Of a stretch of 64,000 nucleotides of DNA, positions 26,701 to 41,700 are shown in pieces. Made by a program: the position numbers and the translations under genes. A model generated the notes under the pieces. It was not told the origin of the DNA, did not search any database, and worked only from the letters and a program-made list of their open reading frames with translations. Origin of the DNA: Phallusia fumigata. Lineage: Eukaryota > Chordata > Ascidiacea > Phlebobranchia > Ascidiidae. Numbering within the stretch: the first letter of the stretch is position 1; each line of letters opens with the position of its first letter. Location: the NCBI GenBank assembly GCA_008931825.1, contig QXVZ01016105.1:1-64000 (forward strand). Direction: 5' to 3'.

Positions 26701-29700
26701 ATATAGATCTGGTTGGTTTTATCGATTTGGCTGGATATTTATAAACCTGTGTCTCTTTTTGTAACCAATCACAAATCTATACATAAACGTTTCAGTGAAT
26801 TTGGTTTATTTTGCTGGAAATAAATTTTTTTCCTAGGCTTATAAACGACACAAGTTATTAAAACTGTAAAATAAAAAAATACCGCACTGTGGCTCACCTG
26901 GTCTATGAACTTGTACATGTGAGAAGCGGCTTCGACTTCTTGCTTTTTGTTTTCCATTTCGCCAACCACCTTGGCTATTTCCTCCTCCGCAAGTTTCGCG
27001 CGTTGCGTCAGTTCGGTTTCTCTGATATATCCCAACTCGGCGAGGTGCTTGGCGTCAGACAGAAGACAATCGCATTTCGCGTATTGTTGCTATGATTACA
27101 CATGAAACAAAAAATGTGTCGTTAGTAAACAAACTTAGGTAAACAAAATTGAAGTTTTGCATCTTTAAAACAGGGGGACTCCAAAATATTAAATGATTAA
27201 TGTTAGAATTTGGTATAAAATATGCAGCAAAAGACGTCACTTTGTTATCATAGCTTAACATCACAATTCAAACTTCACCTCGCTACTAATGGAACAAAGT
27301 ACATCAATGCACAAATGCTTGATCTTAATACGCGCCGCTTATATTTGTGCATCAGACTGGTTTAAATATAAGGAAAAAAACGACTTTTTCTGTTGCCAGA
27401 AACCAGGTGCTTAGGATTTAGAGAAAAGCAATTAGTCATCGGGGTCTTAGGTTTATCCAATGTCAAAGAGTGCCCGGACACCACAATGAGAGTATTTCCC
27501 CTCCACGGACAGAACGGATATGACCGTCATTGTCACCACACAAACATAACGCAGGCGATTAGAGTGGGAATACAGAGACGTTATTCATTCGTTTGAAACG
27601 TTATTTATAACTACAGAAAGAACAGAAAGAGAAATAATACTGGATTTGTTTTATGAAACCAAAATGTTTTAATTTTGGCATGAAAGAAGGCCAAAAATAG
27701 TTCAAATTGACATCAACTCGAATGTATAGATATGCCCTTATCACTAAAAATAGCAGAAGAACAATGTCGTTGGCAATATCGATTGAACTAAATCGGGTTC
27801 CATCTTCGCGTGCAAAAACGTCTACTTTGTATAGCACGCGTTTACAACTGGACATGTGAACCATCAATCAACATTCGCGAATCGACACAAAGAAGCATTG
27901 TTTACGCCACAGTGAACAGCTGCCTGCCCGGCAAAGTAACAAACCCGACAATGGGCGGGCCATAAACGTCTTTGTGTGCCGGCTCGGAAAATTTAATCAG
28001 CCCGTTTCGACGGCATTTCGACCGGTCTGGAGTTATCTGCAATGCGATTGTGACGTAACACAGACTTGGAGCCGGGCAAACACATAGCATTGAGCGGGGC
28101 TTACTCGAGAACTTGTGGTACTCCTCCCGGCATAAAAAAGGCGAAAAAAGCCTGCGATGAACGATGGTCTGTCTCAACAAAACATGACAAATGAACACAC
28201 CCGAGCATTCGACTTAGCCGCAAAATTCTTTCCAGTATTTACACACTCCATACAAGGAAACAGTAAACCTGAAATGCGTTAACGTTCGAACTTCTCTCAA
28301 AATAATCCTTGTAAAAACAGAGCTGTGAAAGCAGATTAGAACGAAAAGATCAAACGTTTTTGGCACGATCAATAAAACCGAAACCAAAACGCAACTTGAT
28401 GTTCGTTAAACAGCTTCTTCATAGCTTCCCAACAAATTTTAACTTCGCGCATCAAACATTTACATCTGCTTTGAGCTGACCCGAAACAGAAACCAGTAGC
28501 TTATCTAAACACACTATAACATTAATTTTAAATATTTCGACAACATCATTCTATTTTCTCTTGAAGACCCAACAGCAAAAAACTGAAATATCTCCATATT
28601 TGGCAATCGATACGGTCTAGATTTTCCATTTTAAATCCACGATTTTTGAGCAATGCACTACGCAATCTTCCTTCAACGTCTGCACTCTTACTAACGCGAA
28701 ACTCCGAAAATCACATGGTCCCCGACTGTCAGAGGAAATCTCCCTGGCTTTCGTCACAACAGCGGTTCGGAACAGGATTGAGTCTCGCACATCGCGCCTG
28801 GCTTCCACCTGTCCTACCGTCTGTCGTATGTCTCGCGGCGATAGACGGGAAAAAAAGGCAAAAGGCGAGAGAAACCGCGTCATAGACACGCAACCAAGCG
28901 TAAAGTCACGTGTCTACGGCCTCAGAAGTTTGCTGGTAAGTGAAAACGTCTGTCTGTGAATCATAACGCCTACGCTAGATAACGGTTTTTCGTCTTATAA
29001 ATTAACATTTCTCCCTGTGAAAATCACGTAAGAGCCGGCGCTAGTCGGTGAGTAACCAATGACAGGTTGCCAAAACGCGGACTTGCGCAAGCTTAAAATT
29101 CCATCCCCCCTTACCTGACATTTCTCAACGTTTTTGCACTTTAAAAATCGTAAAAATCCACCTACAATAAAGTCTAAATAGCCGCAGTAATGGACTCTGG
29201 GCACTAAAAAAGCTTTTTGATGTCCTAGTTTCGGGCGTGGCAGGGTAAAATTAGATTTTTTTGACCCCAGCTCGGCTACGGTCGTTTGGGTCGCCGCAAG
29301 ACAAAGCTGGTCGCGGCCACAAACCCCACATTGCATTTGAGCGTATCACAAACAGCAAGAGCAGTTTTCTGCCCCAAACCGGTACCTTCAATGTCACGCT
29401 ACATTATGAGTTTGTAACTGAGCAATTTTTGAGGAAATTGGAAGTGACTTCAATACGTCCGCAAAATGGTAAACAAGAATTCAATTCCCGCCCCTTCACA
29501 GGGTAGCAATGGGCGTGAAAATGGCCTCTTGTGGGGCCACAATGGTAAAAGAGCTCAAGGAAAAGGTTGATTACAGGTTACAAACTACAGGAACTGAAAT
29601 CACTGTTTCCACAAAGAGCTGTCGGGCAAATATCGCCTGAAACCGCCTAATGATGTCATTACCCACGCTAGACAAAAGGATTGTTCGAAAATCCCACACA

Positions 29701-32700
29701 AAAGGCGGCGAAAGCGGAGACGGGCTGGAAAAATAAACAGGCGGTATGCTACACAACAAAGCTGCACTGTGTAAAGTAATGCTGGGTCTTGGCGTGCGAT
29801 GATGTCATACGTCGTAATCTCGAAGCTTATCGCATGGACAGGTATCGCTACTCGCAATTGAATGTGCTTCAAACTGCGGGTTCGTCACTTAGCATTAGTC
29901 ACTGCAATGCTGAGAGCGCTGGGACCTAAATTAAAGAGCTTACGTAATTGTTAAATATATGCGGCAGCCACTTCGGTATTTTCTAACCTTTACTATTTCC
30001 TATCGTATGCTTTAGTTTGTCTTTGGTAAATACACGAAGTACGCTTGATTTTTTGCAAAAAATATTTCGGAAATTGCTGTGTCGTCCATTTCTAAATCCG
30101 TTCCGCAAATTACGCTCCCCCGCAAAAAAATACAGTTACTTTCCAAAACAGCCCCATTAATCCGAATCATTATATAAAGCAGCGCCAATTGCGACGTAAC
30201 ACACCGTGACGTCAGCAGTTCCAGCGAACCGCCGAAGTAGGGTATCGGGGACCTGCGATCATGAGCGTGTAATTAGATTAGTTTGAGGTAGTTAAGGACG
30301 TTAATTAAAGTTAATGACCGGCGCTATTCGCTGGCACGACCAGACACCCTTGCCCTGTTTCGGAGAAACCCAATATCAGGATCAAGCCGACAGAATTAGA
30401 CGAGATTTTTTAGGTGCACAATGGCAATTAATCGGGTTTTATAAGATTTTTTTCGAATTTAATTTGCAATTAATAAAAATATCCTGGCCCAAATAGTTCC
30501 TAAAAGCGACGTGCTTTATTCTTTTAATGTTTTGGCAATAACTAATACTATAATTAGTGATACAACACGGCTTGCAACAGACACGCAGGTATTTATGTGC
30601 GTCAGTGCGGAAACGAGAAGATAACAAGGTGATGTTTTGAATCTAGCAGTTATTCTGAATGCATATCTGCCTCAGCCGGGTTACTGGAACCTTCGCAGCG
30701 AACCGTTACAAAGCAGTGGAAAGGTGACAAGAAAGCATCAGGCTTATTAGAAAACTTTGATTTCAGATGCCTTTCTAACTATTCAAACAACCATCGTGCG
30801 GATTTCGCTAGGCCCAAAGTCACCTACACTTTCCATTAAATACATTTCCTGGCCGAAAAAAACTAATCCTCCCTGGCTAAACTTAAAACGCCGCATCTAA
30901 ACTTGCCTTTTTTAAGAGCAAAGCTCCTTAAACTGTTCACGTCGCTCACCTTCGGGCTACGACTGCGAGACTGACTGATTTCAACGTCTGTGAAAGTGAC
31001 TCGGGTTCGGGCGAAGTTCGCACTCGGCCGCTAATCCCAAATAACGAACCGGTGTGAAAAAGAGCGGATATCCATTTAGAAGGCGATTAGCGGCGCACTT
31101 AAGGCAAGCACAAACAGGGCGAAAGCTCCAGTAACAAATATGTAAACAGCCATTTAGTTGCGCGATTTGGTGTATGACTTACAGCTGGGAAGCCCGAAGA
31201 CTGGTTTATGCAACTGCGTGGCTTCACTTGTACACCAGTAATAAAATATGAGTATTTTATGAAACTAGAGTAAAATTTATAAAAGATCAATAGGGGTGAC
31301 CTCTGAGAATAACAATGAAACCAACAAACAGGCATTTGTCAGTTTTCAGGGTTATCGTCAAAACGTGAAATATTTCAAATCTAAATGGGTGCGCTTGCAC
31401 AAACGGAATTACATGACTGGACTGTCATAAATTTTCCAGCAACCAGTTCCCACCAACAACTGTATACAATCACAGTAAGTTCTAGACCATAGATGATACA
31501 CATCTGTTCTCATCATTTACACACAAGATTCAAACAGCTGACGGTCTGCGTACACGCACAACTTAGACGAAAGGATGCGCCTCATGCGATGTGTAAACAA
31601 AGTACGACTCGATCACGTAAGATTAGTCTTTTCCCAAACACAATTAACGGCGGTTCTCATCAGAAATTTCCGCGTCTAGCCATTGCTGCGTACGTTCGGG
31701 CCTATCTAAATTGTTTTCCCTTAAAAGCTGGCACGTAAATTAAATTAGACTAAAATGCCATGTACATCTCATGTATAATTGAACAAGGCCAATGGATGAA
31801 ACCCAATACCACAGTTCATATACTTATACGATATTGCAGTTCTAAGAACGCCTAAAAGCCAAACGAACTTGGCGATCGCGTCTTAACAAAAATTCGTGCG
31901 CAAAAACTCCAAAACCAACCTCAAACTTAGTAATCTACATGTTTATTGTTTCACTACTTCCATTCCGCATTTGTGTGCGAGTAAGTACACAGTACACTGC
32001 TGTCAGCTGTCTAAACAACGCGACCAAACGCCTGACAAACAACTTGACGTTTTACCTGTCAACAACGACTAAGCTGTTTGTTATTGTGCCACTTCACTGT
32101 CACTTATATAGTTGTATATGCTGTGGCGCAAAACGATGTACAATGTCAACGATATATAGGTTGTACTCCAAAATAGTTCAGGGCATTTTGCGAAGGTAAC
32201 GATTACAGGTAACTTCCACTGAACGGATTTGTACGGACTCCACTCCGTGTCCTAAACCGAACTTTAGACTGATACACACAAAAGATATTCTTCGCAACAC
32301 ACAGCGCTCGTACCTGGAATTTACAACCGAATGCCGCGCGCGGAGTTTCTCCAAAAAAACGCGCGCACGGAGTCACCACTCTATTGGTTTAAGGACCGGA
32401 AAGTGAAAAGTAACCAAAGGCCCGCGGTTTGAAGTCTTATGCCACTGCCGTGCTTTCCTATGGGGCGGGGTGAGCCAACCTATGCCGCTGGGCTGTATAG
32501 GCAAACACTTCAAACTGCGGTATTTTACTGGTTGCACTGGAATTGGGCAAACAAGTTCCTTTTCTGTCAAACGAATGCCGATGCCAATAATCCAAACACT
32601 TGTGTAAATATCAGGCCCGTCTTGAACGTAAGAGAAATGTATGGTGGCTACCGTGCGACGTGATTGTTTAATAGTTACTTGCTTGTGAACATGTCTGTTT

Positions 32701-35700
32701 AACAAATTCGTTGACGGCCCCGTTTTCTCAAAGGGTTAACGGTGTCATAAAGAGACTTGTAATTGTCCTGTCGTTGTCGTGTTAACAGCGGTTAACGTGT
32801 CGAAGTATTTTGCCTTGTGGCTATTAAGGTTTTTTCAACCTCACAGGAGCGCGAGTAAGTTTGATTGACAGGTGTGCTTGCACTTGGAGGTTTGGTTAAG
32901 ATATCTCGTGTTCTCTTAAGCAAAAAAACACCTTCTGTGCTTGTCTTTTGAATCGGATTGGGTTGAGAGCCACAAAAAAGGCATTTGCTCTAGACAGTTC
33001 TTTTAGGATTATTTAGTTTACCAGGGAGAACAAATTTAAACCACAGTATTTTACTGTTGTGATCACAAAAAGGAAGTAAATAAAAACGCGAACAAATGAC
33101 AAAATTCGAGACTTCAAACTAGGCACCAATTTTTTAATCGCCAATGCTTGGTGTGGTTATTAAAAAATAAAAACTTGTCCAACTCGACAGGCCACCCGCC
33201 AAACGCACCTTTAATTATTTACACCAAACGACTCGTAATGGCTTTTGGCGTTACTTGAATTTCAAAAAATGCGCATTTCTATGTAAACTGCGCATGGGAC
33301 AGTGGCTGCTATTTATTATTCATTTGAATCGATCGTGTTACGCATTGCTAAGTAAACTTTATCTTCCATCTCGGGAATGCTTCTATAACCCATGTATAAT
33401 CATGTTGAGCATGCCTTATCTGTTTGTGAACTCCGCCTGACTATTTTTAGCATTATAGTGTTGTAACAGCGCCGGGCAACGCCTTTTGAGGGTCACTAAT
33501 GTCATTAAGAAAGTCTATTACACCGAGGTACTTAAGACACAGTTTTAAACATTTCGAAAAAGTAGGGCTCATGCCTGGACGTATCACCAAACAGACGAAA
33601 TTCATTTTATAACCGTTACGTGGATAAATAAAATCATAACTTACGTGTTTGGATGATCAAAAATTCATTTACCCAGCAGTTGGTAACTGGACAACATTAA
33701 GTAAGTGCAACAAATTTCATTTTGAGGCGTATGAAATTCTAAATTTTTAACTTTTTTTCAACAGAAGTGCTGAAAAGGGTTCCAAGCGTACAACTTCGCG
33801 GTACACAGCGCATGTTTTGCGAAAAATCGAGAAGCCGTCACTCAGCAACTGGTCAAAATGCTCTCGTCTCTGTAGGTGGGCCGCACGCAGACTGTATGTT
33901 GTAAAATCTGTTTCCGGAATTCACTCCTAACTTGCTCTGTGGAAAATTCTACAAATCACACAAGACACCAACGATACGCTTTTTTCGAGAAAAGTTTTAA
34001 GTGACACGCTAAACGCGGGAATTTCGACTGGTGGTATGCCTGTTTCTTTCGAATAACGCAGATTTGTTGATACGCTACTGACACTTTGCTTGTAAAAGAA
34101 CTGCGAGTTGAACAAAAACGTCAGTGTAACAGACTGCGCTGTGGCTGTCTCCTTTTCCTTCCAAACAAACTTGGGTTCGTGGCGGTTCCTCATTCGACCT
34201 TGGCACCGCAGCTCTGGAACGAAACCATACTTTCGACTATGGCTGCGTTTCAATTCCTTCCAAAACTGTCATGGAATGTGTCGTTGTTTTTCCATCGCTC
34301 GCCTGAATGCGAGTATCCAAACGGTTCTTCCGACGAAAACTCCACGATTCAAACCCGGTTTTTTACGACTTGCAACACATTGTGCTTTCTAGTAGAAAAC
34401 ACCAAGCACTAGCCGGCACAAAATTATCAGCTGGGTTGTGCCAGGGTCCTTGCGACAACATGAAAGCCACTAAATTCCTAACCTACTGAGTTACTGTTAC
34501 AAATCAGGCGTTTGGGATTGATTGGTCGCCAAGATTTTACGCAGCTTTGCGCTGTACTTTATAATTACGTCTTGGTGCGTCTTGCTTAATTGAGGGGCGA
34601 GCGAGATGTGGCCATCCATCAATAAGGAGATTACATGGTCTTATTAAACCGCGTTCATATTTGCGACCGTAGCTGTCGCTCGATTATCGTTTTAATTGAG
34701 GAATAGTGCTAGGCGCATATCTCGCTGACTGGTTGGTTAATCGCAGCTTTTGTACGTGGTAGCCCGGGGGCACTTAAGGATTGGGAATTCTTTAGCCCAA
34801 ATTTGGAGCACAGGCACACCCACGCAAACCTTCGGTTGATATTTCGGTAACTTGCGTTTTAGAAAAAAAGGGTACAATTATAACATACACAGGTGTCACA
34901 GCGGGTGTGTGTCTAAAGGTAAAATTGGAGAATAAAATTAAAAATATACAACATGTGAAAATTAAAAGCACCAATAAAATTCCAGCTTACGAATCTATTC
35001 AACGTATTTTTTGAGTTTGGCCACCCTTTCTGTACGTGTATTAGCCCAGCTGCGTTTAAGTTGTTATACCAACATTCCGATCATAAATCTGTCACACGCT
35101 CGCCAGTGCCTCGAAAACATTGTTTCACGAAGCAATGTACAGAACCATAATTTGCCACTTTGTAGTGCGTGTGGCACAAAACCGCGAACTCTCGGGCGTG
35201 TGAAAGTATTTCGCCGGAATGTTTTGATCAGTTACGACAAAAGACACAGCTGCAATAGGAGAGCCAATTACGAGCAGTCAATGCCAGTCGCTGCAACATA
35301 ATACCACAAGCAAAACCGAGTTTGCAACGGTAAAACGACCGCAAAAATGGTCTGACTAAACCTTGAGTACACAAACAAATCCAATTCGGTTAAGCTTGAG
35401 GCGGTATAGATGAAAGATCGGTGATATGAAAACATTGTTTTTCGGTTGCCGTGATATCCCAGTGTGGCGACAGCAAACAAACACGCCCCATAACATTTTG
35501 CAAAGCAATGCACGCAAATTAGTCATCTAATGAAAAAAATTAATAATCAAGCGAAATGCGTTTTACGGCTATGGGTCTGACGTTACTCAACGTCAGCGCA
35601 AAACATCTGCATGACGTCATCAACAACAACACTGGCTTTTTTAAACCTTTCAAAGCTCACATTTTAGCTGATTTGCTAGGTCCTATCCAAGCCATACAAA

Positions 35701-38700
35701 AGTCATGCGAAGCAATTGCTTTCCGCCAGATAGACTAACAATATTCTCCCACACAATTTTATCTAGCGGCAAAACAAACAACATCCTGCTGAGAGCGACT
35801 ACACGCTGCAACACACAAATTCTGCCATCTCCTACTTCCAACACACAAATTCTGCCATCTCGACGCCAACACATTTGTTGAAGATGCAACAGACACAAAA
35901 CCATCTTCTAGACTCGACAACGGCCTAGAAAGCTGTCGTCGACCCAGTTGTGTCCAGCAGCGCGTTGATCCTCTGCCTGTTTGAAGAGCTTGCTGCGTGC
36001 GGGGCTCGAGATAACAGCCAGTTTGTGTCTCTCGCTGTCTATTCATGGCCACCCATCCGGCGAAAGGACGACCTTTCTGCGGCCCAACCCATTAAGTCGG
36101 CGGCTTCCTGTGGTCAACTTGGATCTCGGCTGGGGCGCGCTCTTTTCCTGAGGTTTTTTACGCTGGCATTCGAGAGCTGGCCTCTTTTATGATTTTGCTA
36201 GATTGGCGGGTAGCAGAAAAGTGAATTTAAAAATTGACACTGGTTCTGAAGGAAACGCCGAAAAGTGTTTTTATCGGCGAAAGTTGGGCGAACTAAACGT
36301 TTTCTAATGCAAACCAAATATGTTACAGGCTATAGCACTGCATCTATTGTGAAAATATCGTACGCTGTGCAGGCTCAGTAATAACCAAAAGGGGAAGAAA
36401 TAGATCGCCACTGCGCATCTAAAATATTTGGCGCTTTTTTGCATTAACGTTAAGATCGAAACGAGTAGGGTAACTTTTTTCCGACCACACCAAGATTCAC
36501 AAAAAGCATAAATTTCAGGGCCGACATGAGATCTAAATAATACCTTAAGCTCAAAATAACTCGTAAAGCAAATTCATCGTTACAATCGACTATACACCGC
36601 CACGTTAAACCCTTCCGCTTTCATTGTCACCAAAACCAGCTAGAAAAACAAACTCCACGAATCATCCACTGCCTTCCAGCAAATCTCAATTCGCACCTCG
36701 TTACGGTGCATTGTGTCTCGCAGACCGCACTACAAAGCACAAAACGAAAACATTCGTTCGTTGCCCCAACACACGAATGCCCCGCGCCTCTGCGGACGGA
36801 AGCGACAAAACAAACAACTCCATACGGACTGAGGCTCGTACTCGCATCATGACCCGTTGCTAGGCAACATGGGCATGTTACATCCCTTCAAGAGCCTTTG
36901 AGCTGTTGATTTTCGATTATGACCTGCCGTAAGTGCTGCTTTGGTGCGGTGGATGCGCCGGTGTCCCTCTTACCATGCTTGTAGTCTAGACTACAGAAAG
37001 CCGAGAAGTATGTTGGATGAAACTGGTATGCGAGCGTCCATAACGAAATGATGTCATACGAAAGCGGGTTATGTAGCAATTGATGCGAAATATCTTCATA
37101 TTCTACAATTTCATAAAACGTCTAATTCTTCCCCCACCCCATACGGCCATCATTATGGCGCATAAAACAGATTACATACTTTACAATTGACAATTGCATT
37201 TATTACCTGTCGTCAAACAAACGTCAACATGCCCGTTGTAAAACGTACTTTAACAAACCAACAAAGCACTAACCAATAAAAACGACTGCACATAAAGCTA
37301 GATCGAAATGCGCACCATGGTATACAAGCAAAGTACGATGTTTTGTCGGTACATGAGTTCTAATGTACTTTTAACCCGGGTCTGTATGACATTGTTTTAC
37401 GTCAACCTGTTTTCAAAGACCTAATCGCATGTCACAAACACAGATCCGCAAAACAAATTCGGAACAAACACATGAATCACATGATTTACTGCGTGGTAGA
37501 ATATTAGTTATAATTCGAAAGTTTTGAAGCAGGACAAAACACCGGCAGTGATTCGCTCAACGCATAATGAGCTAAATGCGTTTGCAGTTCTTAGACGTTT
37601 ATACAACGTTATTTTAAAAACTGCGCGAAAAACAAAAACAAGTGTTTCCCCTAGAAGAAGACAAGTTAAGCAGAATATCTTAGCTAATATTTTTCCTGAT
37701 AGGCAGAAATACGCAGGAACCTTTTTAAAATTAAGTCCACTTCTAAGCTATCTACAAAAAGTTCGGTTGCATAGGAGAATTTTCTTGTAGTCCGGACACT
37801 ATAATTCAAAGAACTAACTTTCGACGTAACTTACAGGATGCAATGCAGCCAGGAGTTGTTGCCAAACCGAGATTAGAAACAACGACCCTACGTAGATTTC
37901 CACTTGTAATTTTGGCAGTAAAACTGCTTAATAGGTTCAAACTTAACAAAAATGTTCCAGCAACCTGCACTTAATTTCGTGGTCTTGCTCGTGCTAGCTT
38001 TCGTAATCCGGACCAACGTTGCGTCATAAACGGTTTTGTGACGACATACAGGTCGTATAATCGGGGGTTCATTAACCTTGGGTGCGCTAACCACGTTGTC
38101 GGGTCGCTCAACGGCAATTAATCGACATTAGCCGCATATTTTGGACACCATCGAAACAATACTCAAACACAACAATGGAATTATTACGCAACTCGCGTAG
38201 GTAAAGTTGCAGCAAAGGGGATTCACCCGAATCGCGCAGCGAGAGGGTAATTGCATAGGCCTTTGGCTTATACGTTCAAGTGCTTTGCGTCATACAGTGG
38301 CGTGGCGCCAATCAGTGCTGCTAGAAGGTGTGGTGTAATGAAACGTCACGTACATGGGTTATTTTGGTTCGAAGGGAGTACAGTACAATGCAACAACTCT
38401 CCATTCGTGTACGGTGTAGGCAAACGTAGCCAAAACTGAATTCTTTGTATGCTTGGCGTTGCAATTTGTAACGTCAGTAAGCCATTTGTAACTGACACAG
38501 GTTAAACGCACGCCCCGTCGCGTTTTTGACTACACCTCAGTGATATCAAATTCGTAACGTATTTTCATAGGTGTCACAGACAATTTAATGATGCAAACGG
38601 AGACGAATTGCCTTGGCATTACTAACATCGTTTGGCAATTTCAAACCCAAATTCGCACTGCAATATTACAAGGGCTTTGTTTTGTGATATATTCTGAAAA

Positions 38701-41700
38701 TTGTTTTTAAAATGTCGCATGATTCTAGTATACTCTAAACCTTTCCCAAAATTCCAATTTAAAGCGGGCCTTTACCAAATCACGGTCGACAATCCTGAGG
38801 CCTGCCCAAAGTTGCCTGGTCTCGATTGACAACTCACATATCACAACAAGTCTTTCCGAATAGTGTATTGCGTGCGTAAACATTGCCGCAAGGTTTACCC
38901 GTTCAAAGCAGCAGCAACCTCGGGCCAACGAAAACACGGTCGTCGCATTTACGATCCGGACATCGCTGTTTTGATAGCGAATAATTGGCCGACATTGGGG
39001 CGTCGCATTTAAATCGATCTTTCGTTCGCGTGCGCTCGCTAACGGTACACGTAACTTTATCGGCGAAAAACACAACTCCGCGATCGTTTCAAAGAAGTTG
39101 TGTGATCGACGTAGAACCAGTCTGGGCTTAATTAACCATGGTGTCGATTGCACTATTTGCTTAGGTGTACGAAGTCAATGGGCTGTTTTTTTCTGAAATT
39201 TTGAAGTTGTGGCCCGGTTGAAAAATTATCCACGAGTGTGTTTTTGCGTTTGTTGGGTTTCGCTTTACGTTGTTGTAAAATACTTTGTCCGAGGGGCGGG
39301 AACGAAGCCTTCGCTTTCCGTAAGCTTACGTCGAAATGTTAAACGTTATAGACTAATACCCACAAAAAGCGCCTCTACTTGGTACAGAATACAAAACGCC
39401 AGTTGATAAAATGGCAACGTCAATATATTACAGTGCATGAGACGTTCCACTTTGACATTTGCCTGCACGTCACTACAAAACCACAAGCAATGTTCTTATT
39501 TCGTCCAAAAAGGTTCTTATATTCGTAAACCGTTTGACGTGGGGGAAACGTCAAAGCTCGTCACCGCAAGAGGATTGTGATGTCGCAGAAAAATGTCGAT
39601 GATCTTAAACTAGGCTCGGCTTGTTTCGAATCAAAACAGGATTTAAGGCTGGAAGGGTTTAAACATGGCGGGTATGGTCAGTAGGAGAAATCCCCGATTT
39701 ACGCGATGTCTTGGCTTCGTTAAAATGCTTCCACGTCAACAAGACAACCATTTTATCCCGGGCATACACTTGAACTTGTTGTTAAAGTTTGCTTTTGCAA
39801 ACTATTAAAAAAACGACGAAAAATCTTCTGCAGTGCTTTTAAATCGACTCATTGTTCACTTTAGACAAAATTGGAAGTTTTTAACAATCGCAGCTGGCAA
39901 AAGTCCCATTGGGCCGCAAGTATGGCGAAATACACATTCCCTGGTACCATGTATCAACGCATTGTAAACTGAACTTCATGTTTCCAAACAGGCGGAACGA
40001 AAACTCGCTTCCCCACCACGTGATCTCCGGATCCGCAATATCAACTTTCCGGCGCATTACACTGCGCTCTTATCAATATTTCATTCCGAAGGGGCCCTTT
40101 GATGTATTGTTGTGTCACAATGGGTCGCCTTCTGTCAACGTTATGACGCATATGTGCTTGACCGAATATCTAACGGGTGACGTTTGCTGTGACGTATGAA
40201 TTTGGATTTCGACGCGAATTGAAAAGGTGTTTGCTCGTAATTGTCGGTGAAAAGTGTAGGCGGACAGGACAGCTTAAGTGGAGTAACAACGTAACTTTGA
40301 GTCCTATAGAACTCGGTAGCGGCTCCATGCGGACTTAGCCCACACAATTAAATGACCACTTGTGGCGCTGTTACCCTAAAACTTGCTTCATATTGAACTG
40401 ATAATGACAAAATTACAACAAACGTAACTGTTTTTAAATATGTTTACACAACAGAAAATGTCACAAGAATGTTTGTTTTTAAAAAACGGTTATTTGACCA
40501 TTTTTCAATGAAACACACCACTTAAGTACTTTAAGCTAATCATGCACTTAATCTTAACTGGAAAGTTGCTCTGACGTGGTCAAATGCGTCATGCAAGCTC
40601 AGAGTTTCGGCAAAACAACACCAAATCGGTTATCTGAGGTCAAACTCAACGCTCGCTTTTCCACCCCGCGAAAAAATTAACGCAGAAAAAGTTTCAACCA
40701 GATTTAATCTGCGTTTCAGCGGGGCCAGTGACGTCACAAAGCACTTTCTGTCGTGCGCGACCGCGATGGGTTCACCCCGGGGTGGTGACGTCACAAAGCA
40801 GGCATTGATTTCTGGCGAGCGGCAACTTGTTTTTGCGCAGAGACCCGGTCAAGCTGCTTGCGGTGTCATAAACACTCTTGCCAGCGCGCATCCATGCATG
40901 ACAGGCCCCGTTGCCAGACAGCGATGACGCAATACTTATACTTAGCAGCTGTTCGTCGGGTTATCGAGATGGGAGGCGTGCGAAAAACATGCTTTTCCCC
41001 GTACGATGGCTTGTACGCTGGCCTTGTAAAGTTCACTGGCGCATGTAAATACGGTGTACGGGCAATGTCTTGTTGTGTTAGCACGAAAGTTGTTCCGTTC
41101 GATGTGGTTTTGATAGTTATGACACATGTTGAAATAGTTGACCGCCGATTGTAAACATTACATCACATGTTTTTTTAGCCGCTTCGTTCAAACGCCAAAT
41201 CTATTAGGAATATCTTGCCAAGACAAACAAGAAAAACTAATGACCAAGTCGTACTGCGAAAGGGCAGGTTTTCTCATGGTTTCCATTGAGAGCAAACTAG
41301 TTTTTAAAATCCTTTCCTACAAAGTCACGTTTTTCATATACGCACAGCTTAGTGTAATACCCATACCCCTATTGCCAGGTGCGAAATCGTAAACACTTTC
41401 GTGTAATTATTGCGCAACGACACACCAGGAACAAAGAAAAGCGAGGTCAAAATCCCAACTACGCCCCTGCAAATATTTACCAAGCCGTCTCGGCAGCGCC
41501 GGCAATTTGCAGTTACCATGCGACGCCCTTGAGTGTTGGAGTCATGCCCTTACATGTCTTCTAACAGGTCACAGGCGACGTATGTTTATGTTTAGTGTCT
41601 CAATTTGAACACATGTTAATCGCTACTGTTATGTCACAAATGATTATAAATTATAAATCCTTTAAACCATTTTTTGACATAGGTTTAACATTGATGTGGC

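Noticed and set aside
28617-28889. 90-codon minus-strand ORF as an upstream RhoGEF exon
   Set aside because: No spectrin-like or other matching content, and the exon at 41722-41844 already joins in phase.
38725-39153. 142-codon minus-strand ORF in the giant intron
   Set aside because: Longest frame in the intron, but its translation has no domain, no low-variance protein composition and no splice partners. CpG-rich, TA-poor sequence gives long chance frames.
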